From positions 10,599,501 to 10,663,500 of the forward strand of contig JASXTE010000016.1 in assembly GCA_030280995.1 (NCBI GenBank): a stretch of DNA of 64,000 bases, given 5' to 3'. The stretch is from Hemileia vastatrix. Its lineage: Eukaryota > Basidiomycota > Pucciniomycetes > Pucciniales > Zaghouaniaceae. The notes beneath the pieces are model-generated. The model was not told where the DNA came from. It searched no databases and worked only from the letters and a program-made list of their open reading frames with translations. Positions 1 to 9,790 of the stretch are shown here, piece by piece; within the stretch, counting starts at the first letter, position 1, and each line of letters begins with the position of its first letter. The translations under genes and the position numbers were made by a program.

Positions 1-822
1 AACCTCACTCTTGGCATCTTATTTCATCACCACGCTTAAATTCACCTAATTTAAGTCAAGGATTTACCCGTGCAAGCGCCTGCCAAGGACTGCATGTAGT
101 TACCCCACATCTCATGCTCTTTTTTGAGTTTTTGGGTGGTTTCTCAGTCAATATTGGTTATTTTTGGATGGGAATTTCACGTAGTATAATTTCAGGATTA
201 GCCCCTCCATTTCTACAGTAAATCACCCTTATTATTAAGCTATTATTAAAATTAAAAAATCTCCTTTAGTCTTTTATCTTATTGCTTTATATGCATATAC
301 TCTCTTTTTGTCTTTTTCTTTAATTTTGATGGATTTCCCTTATTATTACAGGATTTTGATGGTTGTTACTTGTCTAATTATGTCATGGGTTACTAGGGAT
401 ATTGATGGGCATGTCTATTAGTTGTTTTGAGGCGTCATTAACTGTGTATTGAATGGTAAATCAAGGGAATTATTGGGAAACTCAGTGTGTATAAAAAGAG
501 GAGGTTTTTGGGTCTTGTTTCTACATTCTTTATCATTACAATTTACACCATATAACCAAATCAATTACAATACACTTCAATTAGTACTTTTATAAGACTT
601 TTGAGTAGTATTTGAAGTATAATAATCTATTTTTCTACCAACTAAAAAGATTGTAAGCCACATATAAAAATAGTGAGAATTATATTACTGAGACCTTTAT
701 TCTGAATTATATTTTACTATTTGTTGGATTTATACTACAGTATTCATATAGGACCATTTAAATCTTCTAGAAAAAAACTTTTCAGGCTATTTCATGTCCT
801 TCTAGTTGATCTTAACCTGACA
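1..822 (+). repeat. LTR-A copy 1 (LTR-like repeat, left end outside window)
   Basis: Almost the whole stretch is a diverged inverted match to 8335-8904 joined to 17326-17566, so two copies of one family lie in opposite orientation. Both have a TATA box at the same relative place (here TATAAAAA at 490-497) followed by a conserved stretch about 330 bp long. No coding region is visible inside. It looks like an LTR with a promoter. I see no partner LTR in the same orientation, so it is either solo or its partner lies outside the window. The right end near 822 is estimated from where similarity stops. Confidence 0.5.
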
Positions 823-874
823 AGTTAATTCAAAGATAGGGATTGGCACCTGCTATCAGGTGACCATTTTTTTT

Positions 875-1318
875 CTGGTGAGTGTAGAAGTGAAGTAGAG
901 AATAAGTGATTAGAAATCATTTAATAGTATATAAAAGTATACAAGTAAAATATAATACTTTATTATTGTGTGCAAAAGGTATACATAGTAAATTAATAGC
1001 ACTACAGAGTTATTTTAATACTACAGTAAGGATAGTATTAGAAAGTGCACTTCAAAAGGGAGGGGCTAAGAATACTAGTGATTCCTGAGAATAGATCTAG
1101 CCTTAAAGTTATATCATTTTTATTTCCCAATATTTTTCTAATATTCTCTTAAGTATCTATATTTTTCCAATAAACTCTTCTCTCACTCACAAAACTATAC
1201 AAATTATTACATTATCTTTAAATATTATAGTGGAAGGCGCTTCTTTTTCATTAAAGGAGAAGCAACCAATCTTGTGCTGTGTATATAGCTTGGTATTATA
1301 TAACTCTTGTTTCTCTAA
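875..1318 (+). mobile_element. Element B untranslated leader, copy 1
   Basis: This non-coding stretch is matched by 37190-37298 followed directly by 47833-48180, so the same leader exists twice and the second copy is split by the 10.5-kb element. Shared blocks include the run around 1005-1040 (matching 47865-47905) and the sentence-like match of 1225-1310 with 48095-48180. It leads into the Gypsy protease relic at 1320-2250, which suggests it is the leader or LTR-adjacent part of that family. Confidence 0.45.
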
Positions 1319-1319
1319 A

Positions 1320-2250
1320 TCAGGAGTGTTCCATTCTACAAATTAGCTGGTTTCCAGAGGAAAGTAAATGAGGAAAGAATTTTACAGAGTGTAAAATTTG
1401 TGATGTCAGAAGTACCACCAGAAATAGAAGAAGTATTTGTGTGAAGATTCAGAAAAAAGAAGATGTCTTGTGGAACTGAACTTTTTAAAAATTTACTATT
1501 ACCAAAGATAACTAATGTTACACATTATGTACTTACTTTGGGGTTTTTGGAGGTTATGGTAAATCAAAGTTGTATTCAAGCTTTGGTTTATTCTGGTTCT
1601 CAGATTAATGTGGTATCAGCAGATATTGTGGTTTATTTACAGTTACATGTGAAATGTAATTAAGGATTTTAAGCTGGAGTAGGGAGAGGACACTTACTAG
1701 TTTTAAGAGTGGATGAATTTGTTAGAAGTTTCATGGCTGGAGCAGAAAATGATTTTCATTTTCATGTACCAATTGGTGTGGTTTTATCATTTTTAAGAAC
1801 AAAGTTTCCTATATGTTTCTCAGCTACAATCAATTATAGGACATTGAAGAAAATCAGATAAGAAATTATAGGTGATGATGGGATAGGAGTTTCAGTGTTT
1901 TTGGAAATTCCAGTTAATCATAGATGAAAAAATAAATTTTGTGGAAATACATATTAAAATGAATTTAAATTTGGAAGAAATATGAATAGCAAACTATTTG
2001 AATTTGGGTATGATTCTTGTGGTATTCAGTTTTTTTAATAATCTTAAAATATCAAAATCAATAATCTCACCTAGGTTGAAGAATATAATTATGTTTCTAT
2101 TTTATTTTCTATTAAAGAAAGTGATAAAAAAAAGGAGTTAAATAATATATCATGAAGAATAAGAATATACTGGAAGAATTAAAATCATACAAAGATGGAT
2201 GAAAAGATATGAAAGTCAAGTGAAGAGTTTTTCTCTATGTAGCATGCAAG
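1320..2250 (+). pseudogene. Element B Gypsy relic: protease region
   Basis: Translation of 1463-1663 gives a retropepsin-like segment with the motif ALVYSGSQINVVS. In this Gypsy family the motif normally reads DSGS, so the catalytic aspartate has become tyrosine (codon tat instead of gat). Further family-like fragments continue to about 1920 in shifting frames (for example a stretch resembling EIIGDDGIGVSV near 1860-1890), broken by stops. No intact product is possible. The later part of the same family, reverse transcriptase to integrase, lies at 20560-24880, though I cannot show that the two pieces come from one insertion. Confidence 0.55.
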
Positions 2251-2284
2251 TGTAGCAAAAGAAATAATAGGGGGTGTAAGTTCT

Positions 2285-2375
2285 GGAAAATCCACACTTA
2301 ACTTAAGTGTGGATTTCAAACCAAATCTGAACTTAACTTAAGTGTGGATTTCAAACCAAATCTGCACTTAAATTT
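2285..2375. repeat. Short tandem repeat containing an 11-bp-arm palindrome
   Basis: Positions 2291-2313 form an inverted repeat with 11-bp arms, TCCACACTTAA and TTAAGTGTGGA, around one base. The right arm plus the following ttcaaaccaaatctg is repeated in tandem at about 2338-2364, and a third partial copy follows. The period is about 40 bp. No gene is visible from 2250 to 2566 besides this. Confidence 0.7.
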
Positions 2376-2566
2376 TGCAAAAAAGTAACTTATTTCAAAA
2401 ATTGGTGTCAGTTATGACATCAAATCAGCACCTTTTTCCAGATTTTTTTTCCCAATCACATACATCATCCCTTCTTTTCCAGAAATCTCTCTTTCACATG
2501 TGACACCCTGACCTCCATCCCCTCATCAATCCTGGGCACACACCCCTTACTGAGATTTGAAACATT

Positions 2567-2827
2567 CACCACACAATATGGGGGGCGGACTTGCTAGCAA
2601 GTCCGCAACCTTGGACCCAAACTCACCATAGATTGAACACACATTGAGCTATTGATAAAGGAACCATTCAATCAGGGATGAACACCACTCAGCAGAACAT
2701 TTTTAGGTGGGTGTTCAAGTAGAGTTCAGTATGGGTTCAGTATGAGTTCAGTCTGAGTTCCATCTGAGTTCCATCTGAGTTCAGGTTGAGGACTTGCTAG
2801 CAAGTCCACCCCCTATATTGCGTAGTG
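2567..2827 (-). mobile_element. CACTA-type MITE copy 1, TSD ATT
   Basis: A 261-bp non-coding element with imperfect terminal inverted repeats starting CACCACACAATAT on one side and CACTACGCAATAT on the other. It is flanked by the 3-bp target duplication ATT (2564-2566 and 2828-2830). Just inside each end is a run of G followed by the 18-bp perfect palindrome GGACTTGCTAGCAAGTCC. It is nearly identical in reverse orientation to the 261-bp copy at 30911-31171. TIR start and 3-bp TSD fit the CACTA (CMC) superfamily. Confidence 0.85.
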
Positions 2828-2904
2828 ATTTTATTGCAACATTTTAATTAGGCATGTTTTTTTCCCTAGTTTTTTTTATGTTTAAAACCTCTTAATCTTT
2901 TTTC

Positions 2905-4200
2905 GTGAAACATACCACTTTTATGATGCCTCCCAGAAAGTCCAACACTCAAAAGGAAACTCAAAGAAAATCTTCATCAATAAGGTCCTCACATAATTCA
3001 ATCCCCTCCATATCTGAGAAAACAAGGTCTGGATGGCTAAAAAAGGAAGATTATCTCATCATAATTAAATTCCTCAAAATTAAATCAAATTATGATGCAT
3101 GTTTTGCATGTGAGAAGTCTACCCAAATTGGATGTCCACCTTCATCAAATGTCAATGGCTTCTTGTTGATGGCAAATGAAGTAAAGAGGGAAAAAAAGAA
3201 GAATCAACATCAATCCTAAGCAAATGGAGGAGAGGTTCAAAAGTTATCAATCAAAATATAACAAGGCACTTTTTGCTTCCACTTCCATTGGCTTTGGTAT
3301 TGATGATGATGATTTGGAGAATGTAATTACTACTTTTTGTAAAAAGGTCAATGTCATGTTTCCTTTCTATGAGGATATGTTTATTATTTCTTGTTCCTGA
3401 GTTGATGTCAACCCTTGTTTTATTCACAATACTACTAAAGATATACCCTCTGGATCTCAGCCATCAAATAATCCTTTAGACACACTTGTACTTCAAGACA
3501 TCAATCCCCTGATGCCTATTGCCATATTTCAGCTGAAGATGATCCTCACTATCAAGCAGAACAATTATTTTGGAGCAGATATGAGTCCTCAGAGCCTTAA
3601 TTCTTTGATGTATGTTTACTTTTTCTTTTTTCATAAATTCTTTGATAAATTTCTCATTCTTTAATTTATAGTCTCCTCCTACTCAAACATAAATTTCAAA
3701 AAAGAATAACAATTTCAGAAACAAGAATCCTGCTTTGGAAGCTGCTTTAGATGAACTTCCTGAACCCTCTAGCTCAAACTCCAAACTAAAGAATCAAGCC
3801 TCAACTTCAATGAACTTGAACTATCTTTTGAAAAGTGGTAATACTTCAACTAGCTCTTTGTCCTACATTGACAATTATTTTGAGAAAAAAGATATAAGTA
3901 AAATTTGGTCACTATATATCTTCTTCAATAGCATATTTTTTTTTCTATTCAATTTTCTCAGAAAAATTCTCTATTGCAAAAAATGCCCTTGACTTTGAGA
4001 AGAGGTAGTTTGATCACATGCTAATAGAAGATCAAAAGGCTTTAGATTGGGAGAAAGAAATTTTTTTGCTTCAATAAAATTTTGAAAAGGCCAGATTCAA
4101 TGCAGAGGAGATGGAAAGAGTTCATCTTTGCTCAGAGAAAACAAAAGATTTTGAATTTCAAAGAGAAATGGAAAGTTGTGATTTTGAAAAGTAAGATAAT
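2905..4200 (+). pseudogene. SANT/Myb-like DNA-binding protein relic
   Basis: The first open part (2905-3219, 104 aa) has a basic Ser/Lys-rich start and then SGWLKKEDYLIIIKFLKIK, followed by a Cys-containing loop and PPSSNVNGF. From memory this resembles the SANT/Myb-like proteins that are abundant and mobile-element-linked in rust fungi. After a stop at 3217 the same frame family continues to about 3600 (MEERFKSYQSKYNKA, then a segment with VNVMFPFYEDMF), with an in-frame stop near 3398. A Ser-rich middle lies at 3735-3890. A charged coiled-coil-like tail (EEMERVHLCSEKTKDF) lies at 4105-4170. Stops and frame changes make it a pseudogene. It begins 78 bp after MITE copy 1, which may be chance. 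Confidence 0.5.
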
Positions 4201-5080
4201 ATAAAAAAAAGAATTCATTACAAAATGTATAAAAAATGGCCAATCTTATGTGGACTTTAAAAATTACTTGAATTTGTTAATTTATTAATTGTTTTTTGTA
4301 TAATGGTTAGAAAATCACTTTAATTGTTACTTTTAATCTTATCAAAAATATTATATAATGATATTCTGATAACACCATTTGTCTTTAATGGACTCTAAAA
4401 TATCACACTTTTGGAATTTCAGATGGTGAAATAATACTGACACCTGTGAAAAAATCCTCATCACCTCCTCACTACCATTTTAATTTCTAACCCCTCACTA
4501 TCCTCATCACCAACATACTTTTATCACCTCACAACAAAATTGAAATTCTAAATAGAGCTGAGTCAAAAAAAACTCTCTATCTTCTGCAAAAATTAGTAAA
4601 TACCCTCCACTGTATTTTATTGAAGTAAGGGGTTGGTATCCCCTAAATTTTTCCAAGTCATCAATTTTGCATGTCAAATTTGAATATTTGGCAATACTCT
4701 ACCCTTCATTTTTTCAAGTAATGGGTGCAAGTCACCAAAATTGAATATATTTACATAAATAAATAAATAAGATATGTAAAATTTACTAGTTTTAAAGTAA
4801 TGTAAATTCCTCATGCCAAAATGCAGATCAAGTCTAGAAATTAAGTTTGGGACATACTACAGGTATAGGCTACAGGAACCCAAAGATAAAATTTAATGTT
4901 TTCATGATTCCCATTTATGTAACACAAAGTTTGTTGGCCCATCACTTTTGTTTTGTAAATTAAAATATCAGATTTATTTATCAAAAATCTATTAAAGAAT
5001 AATAAATATTTGATGACTTTACAAATCCACATACTTTTTTGATCAACCTAAATTTTTATAAAATTTATTACCTTTTTTAT
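4201..5080. other. AT-rich stretch without recognisable gene
   Basis: About 880 bp of AT-rich sequence. One 63-codon minus-strand frame at 4841-5032 has no family resemblance I recognise and is probably chance. I see no repeat structure or RNA gene here. Confidence 0.5.
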
Positions 5081-5084
5081 CCTT

Positions 5085-6383
5085 TGGATTAGCTTTTGAC
5101 TTATTCAGAAGGAGCAGCCAAATTGAGTAAAGTTGTGACAATATCCCAAACCTGGAGGATCTTTTGCTGTTTGGTAATTATTGTGAGAAGAGTTCCAAAT
5201 TGATTCAATGATTCCATTTCCTAATCCAAAATCATATTATACACTTATGAACTGTAAATCATTACCCATGACCTCTTGTTTTAGCTGGTGAAGGAGTAGG
5301 CTGTCCAGTAAAAGTATTGATATAAGAGAATATCTTCAAAGTAAAAAAAATTTGCATCATTCAAATTGGTATGAATCTTCTTATGAAAAAAAGAATGAGT
5401 AATAATAACATTGTAAAACAATATATATTCACTGCTAATCTCTTCCCATTTGGAGTCACACCAATTTGGTATTCCAACTTTGATTGCATGCTCATAATTT
5501 TTTTGAAAAGCTTTATTGCAGATTTTTTAAGTCAAAGAGTGAGATAATGATTAAAAAAAGGTAAAGAGTCCCATTTTTGAAAATCTTTATATTTTTCAGC
5601 TTTAGATATATTATTTAAAAAAGAATAGATGCCTATAAAGTAAAAATGAGTCATTTTTTTATTCATTAAACAAAAATTAATACACTTACCAAGAGAAAAT
5701 CCTTTAATGAAACCTGGTCTCCATCCAAAACCAACCATGATACCACCTAACATATGAGAAGGGAGAAGGGAGAAGGGAGAAGGGAGAAGGGAGAAGGGAG
5801 AAGGGAGAAGGGAGAAGGGAGAAGGGAGAAGGGAGAAGGGAGAAGGGAGAAGGGAGAAGGGAGAAGGGAGAAGGGAGAAGGGAGAAGGGAGAAGGGAGAA
5901 GGGAGAAGGGAGAAGGGAGAAGGGAGAAGGGAGAAGGGAGAAGGGAGAAGGGAGAAGGGAGAAGGGAGAAGGGAGAAGGGAGAAGGGAGAAGGGAGAAGG
6001 GAGAAGGGAGAAGGGAGAAGGGAGAAGGGAGAAGGGAGAAGGGAGAAGGGAGAAGGGAGAAGGGAGAAGGGAGAAGGGAGAAGGGAGAAGGGAGAAGGGA
6101 GAAGGGAGAAGGGAGAAGGGAGAAGGGAGAAGGGAGAAGGGAGAAGGGAGAAGGGAGAAGGGAGAAGGGAGAAGGGAGAAGGGAGAAGGGAGAAGGGAGA
6201 AGGGAGAAGGGAGAAGGGAGAAGGGAGAAGGGAGAAGGGAGAAGGGAGAAGGGAGAAGGGAGAAGGGAGAAGGGAGAAGGAAACAAAGGGACTTACCAGG
6301 GAGGAAGAGCAGGATTGATGGGTAGCTGCGCTAGTAAAAGAAAGGAGCCAAAAAAATTCAAGGAAAGGGTTTTTGATGAACAA
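5085..6383 (-). pseudogene. Tet-like 2OG-Fe(II) oxygenase relic
   Basis: Read on the minus strand, pieces in changing frames follow the order of the basidiomycete Tet-like (TET/JBP) dioxygenase family. They are MVGFGWRPGFIKGFSL (about 5740-5690), then after a likely intron with donor GTAAGT and acceptor TTTATAG (about 5688-5632) NISKAEKYKDFQKWDSL. These are followed by YEHAIKVGIPNWCDSKWEEI near 5490-5430, NDANFFYFEDI near 5345, TGQPTPSPAKTRGHG near 5300, GNGIIESIWNSSHNNYQTAK near 5215 and FTQFGCSF near 5125. Stops and frameshifts between them mean no protein. An upstream exon may lie at 6297-6383. It would end at a GTAAGT donor (6296-6291), and the intron to the acceptor at 5747 would be filled by the 7-bp repeat array. 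The family assignment rests on remembered motif order, not a search. Confidence 0.55.
5755..6281. repeat. (GGGAGAA)n heptanucleotide array, about 75 copies
   Basis: About 525 bp of apparently perfect GGGAGAA repeats. Every base on the plus strand is a purine. The 7-bp unit has no stop codon in any frame on either strand, so long artificial reading frames appear on both strands; they are not genes. The array fills nearly all of a possible 550-bp intron (5747-6296) of the Tet-like relic. Confidence 0.95.
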
Positions 6384-6419
6384 CTAATGACTTGGAAGTA
6401 ACATAATTTAATAAATAAA

Positions 6420-6669
6420 CACCACATAATTTGGGGGGAAGACTTGCTAGAAAGTCTGAAAACTTTCAGCCAAACCCACTACAGATTTAACACACATTGA
6501 GCTATCAACATAGAAACCATACAATCAGGGTTGAACACCACTCAGCTGAACAGTTTTAGGTGGGTTTTTAAGTAAAGTTCAGTATGATTTCAGTATTATT
6601 TCAGTTTGAGTTCCATCTGAGTTCAGGTTGGGGACTTGCTAACAATTCCACCCCCTATATTGCGTAGTG
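6420..6669 (-). mobile_element. CACTA-type MITE copy 2, TSD AAA
   Basis: A 250-bp diverged copy of the 261-bp family. The ends read CACCACATAATTT and CACTACGCAATAT (as inverted repeats), and 3-bp AAA flanks both sides (6417-6419 and 6670-6672). The subterminal palindrome has decayed to acttgctagaaagt on the left side and acttgctaacaattcc on the right. Orientation is the same as copy 1. Confidence 0.8.
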
Positions 6670-7577
6670 AAATAAATAAATACTAATATTAATATCAATA
6701 AAATAAATAAAGTGAAGAGAAAAGGAAACAAAAAAAACTTACCAAAAGGTGAAGGATGAAAGGCAATAAAAAGAAATAGGATGGAAAAAGAACAAAAAGG
6801 GTATTTTTTATTTAGAGCTACAATTTAGATTATAATAATAAGAGAATAATATAAAATTATATATAATAAAATACAAATAAATATTATAAAATAAATAAAA
6901 GTAACGAAAATAAACCCTAAGAAAGAATTTTAGCAATAATATAAACAAAAAAAAGCACCAAATTTTTTTTTGCTGGAATAAAAGAGTTATAAATTAATTA
7001 AAAGCCACATATAATAGTAATTGAAATATAATACTTAAAATTTAAAAGTAAAAATTAATCAATAATAAACTCAAAGGGAAAAATAAAATATAAATACAAT
7101 AAAAATTACATCTAAAATTAATTGGAATAATTGCAAAGAAGGAGCTGTTCATAGAAATAATAAATTTTCTTGATGGAAAATTCTAGACAGTAAATGAGAT
7201 TATGGTGTATGGGTAGAGCTTAGGTGGAAAAGAGGAGATAATTGGTATGGTGATAATTTGGAAAATTAAATGCTGAAAAGGTTTAATATGGAAATTGGGA
7301 AACGTATTAAATTGGAAAAATATGGTGATTCATGACAACAAACATAAGGTTTCAGGCAATAGAAAAGTTTATTCAGAAAGTGCAGGAAAGTTCATGGACT
7401 AAGGAAAAGTAAAGAAGACTGAAATTGCTCAGGATTAAATATTGTAAAGCAAGAATAATCTGCATGTTCATGGATTAAATTATTAATCAGTAGTTGATCA
7501 AAATATATAATGAAGATAATTAAATAAAATAAATTATTGAAGAGTAGAACAGTTCTAAAATCAAAAGGTACAACAAT
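6670..7577. other. AT-rich stretch, possible upstream exons of the Tet-like relic
   Basis: No clear gene. On the minus strand a GTAAGT donor is visible at about 6741, so further degraded upstream exons of the Tet-like gene may lie here, but I recognise no protein motif. The region 6820-7100 is mainly short A/T runs. Confidence 0.35.
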
Positions 7578-7742
7578 CACCACTCAACATTTGGGGGGGA
7601 CTTGCTAGAAAGTCTATAACTTGAACTTAGATGGAACACAGATGGAACTCAGACTGAACCTATAATGAACTGATACTGAAATTTACTTTGAACTCATATT
7701 GAGCTTTTAACCAAGGATGAATGATACTTTTCAGAAAAAATA
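7578..7742 (+). mobile_element. CACTA-type MITE copy 3, truncated
   Basis: The left end CACCACTCAACAT, the G run, a decayed palindrome (acttgctagaaagt) and the internal motif agatggaac followed by actcagactgaac match the CACTACGC-end of the 261-bp family. The right half is diverged or missing, and sequence of the LTR-4 family begins directly after it. Confidence 0.6.
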
Positions 7743-8334
7743 TTGAGATTTTAATGAAAAATTAATGGAACCATATTAACTGTCCAAGCTTCAATAACAT
7801 CCCCAAGCATCAATATTAGCCCATTAATCATATCCCAACCCATAAATCTGTGAAAATCTATCCAAGGAAGCAGATTAAGCTGTCCAAACTGGATATATGT
7901 GCCTGAAATAGGTGTATATGCTTCTGTAGGCTTTGTGAGTCCACTAAATACGTCCATATGTACTAAAATAAGCAGAAAAATAAAGTTTATAGGCTATGAA
8001 GAGGTTAAAACCCAATTATAGACCTAAATATACATAATATAACTACATATTTCACTGAATATGAGGTTTATGTATACATATAAGCTTATGTATGTCTATA
8101 ATTACTTAATATCACTTAAGATAAGTATATTATGACTCCATTAACACCTTAATAAGTATTATTAGGCTATTTATAATCTATTTAAACTACTGTAAGTCAT
8201 ATAATAGCGTAATAATTATATATATATGTATTATAACCATAAATATATAAGTATTTTAACCTTATTTTTAAGTAATAAGCTTAATATGATTAAGGTTATC
8301 TTATTTTTAACATAAAGAGATACCTAGGCTGACA
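7743..8334 (-). mobile_element. Partial LTR of the element 4 family
   Basis: This stretch matches the last 600 bp or so of the left LTR of element 4 (54065-54675), including the segment from tgtccaag to the terminal aggctgaca, with many substitutions and a diverged AT-rich middle. In the element's own (minus) orientation it begins TGTCAGCC at 8334. The other half of the LTR is missing on the side of the MITE relic. No attached coding region is seen. Confidence 0.75.
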
Positions 8335-8904
8335 GAAAGGCTGAGATCATGTACAGTGACATGAGCTAGCTCAAATGGTCAGTTTTCTTGAATATTTTAA
8401 TGCTCCTATATGAATACGGTAGTACAAATCCAATTTGTATTAAAATATAACTCAATATAAGGGTCTCAGTAATTTTAATCTCACTAATTATAAATGGGTT
8501 ACAATCTTATAGTTGGAAGAATAATAGATGTAATAATTCAGATACTATTTAAAGACTTTGTAAGTGCTATTGATATGTATTGTAATTTTATTGGTTATAT
8601 GTTTGATTGTAATGATAAAGAATGTAGAAAACAAGACCAAAAAACACTCTCCTTTTATACTCAATAACTCCTCCAATGAACCCCTTGATTTAACAGCTCT
8701 ACACATGGGTAATGGAACCTCATTCCAACTAATAGAACTTTCCAAAAACATAAAGAGTGACCAGTAACATGATTAGAATTATATCACTCACCAAAGTCCT
8801 GTAGTAATAGGGATAATCCATCAATAATAAAGAAGAAGCAAAGAAGAGAGTGTATGCATATAATACATTAAAATAAAAGACTAAAATAGGAAAAATAAGA
8901 ATTA
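8335..8904 (-). repeat. LTR-A copy 2, first part (interrupted by element 1)
   Basis: Minus-strand counterpart of 200-800. The TATA box is at 8653-8659, and the block following it matches base for base over long runs. The copy is cut at 8904/8905 by the insertion of element 1 and resumes at 17326. The 5 bp at 8905-8909 (TTATT) are duplicated at 17321-17325. Confidence 0.75.
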
Positions 8905-8909
8905 TTATT

Positions 8910-9682
8910 TGTCACCGGACGACCTACGCACAAGGTCGAGGATGTTCCTGAAAGTGAGATGAGGGATTTAGAAACTTCTTCGAAGCACAGAGGAATGATT
9001 TGAGGAAATTATTCAAAGGTCACTCGAAGTAATAGCTATAGGTTCGAGGTTTGTTCGAGAAGAATTATAAACTAGTTCCAAGGTAATAATAATTCTTAAA
9101 ATCTCACGAAGGGTTGGAAACTCAATAGTCAAAGATTTAGGATTTAGAAATGAATATTGAGAAGGTAAAAGAAAGATACAATAACAATGTTTTAACTTTT
9201 AAGGTTTTCCACTATTAATGTAAATACGATATTATAATTTAATTCTAAGGAATATCGAACCAAATACCCAACTCCTTTTATATCCTTTGTTCCTCCTCGC
9301 ATTGACCTCCCTTCCATCGCAGTATGCCCATTCCATTGACCATTACTAACATACACTTAGACCCTCTTCACTAAATATCCGTCCATGCTCAATATACCCC
9401 TTTTTAATTAATTAACAAAACTTTAATGAAAAAACTACTACTGTACTATTTCGTTGATCCTAGCGCTGTGCGTCGCTTATTGAAAAGGACTAAGGTACCC
9501 TATTGGGAGATTGACTAATTTAGATTTAGAGTTTAGGCTAGCGCAGTTAAATAGTAAGTACACAAAGGAAAAATCGCAGTTGCTATGGAGAATTGCTTTC
9601 TGCGCTTCGAGTATAGATGTAGGACTCGATATTATTGATTTATTGAGTTAATTTCGCCTCGAGTGTCACGTGGCGCGAGACA
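8910..9682 (-). repeat. Element 1 3' LTR
   Basis: Direct repeat of 16548-17320, 773 bp. Differences seen by eye cluster near 9015-9050 (three) plus the terminal GAGACA for GTGACA. In element orientation it contains the same TATA box and transcript start region as the 5' LTR. Confidence 0.95.
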
Positions 9683-9692
9683 GATGCCCGGG

Positions 9693-9699
9693 TATAAGA
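9693..9699 (+). promoter_or_regulatory. TATA-like box for the antisense gene
   Basis: TATAAGA lies just inside the element next to the 3' LTR, in plus orientation, 92 bp upstream of the ATG at 9791. The spacing suits a fungal promoter for the antisense gene. No other TATA-like sequence is closer. Confidence 0.45.
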
Positions 9700-9790
9700 A
9701 CGCGAACTCCGTTGAGCTTGAACCATCTTCCCACACTAATTTCACTTGTCTAATACTTTTTTCCCGCATCTCTCAATTATTTATTTTATA

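Noticed and set aside
5532..6401. Long reading frames of 179-283 aa on both strands made of SLLPSPF or GEGRREK repeats
   Set aside because: They are by-products of the 7-bp repeat, which has no stop codon in any frame. The flanking parts belong to the Tet-like relic.
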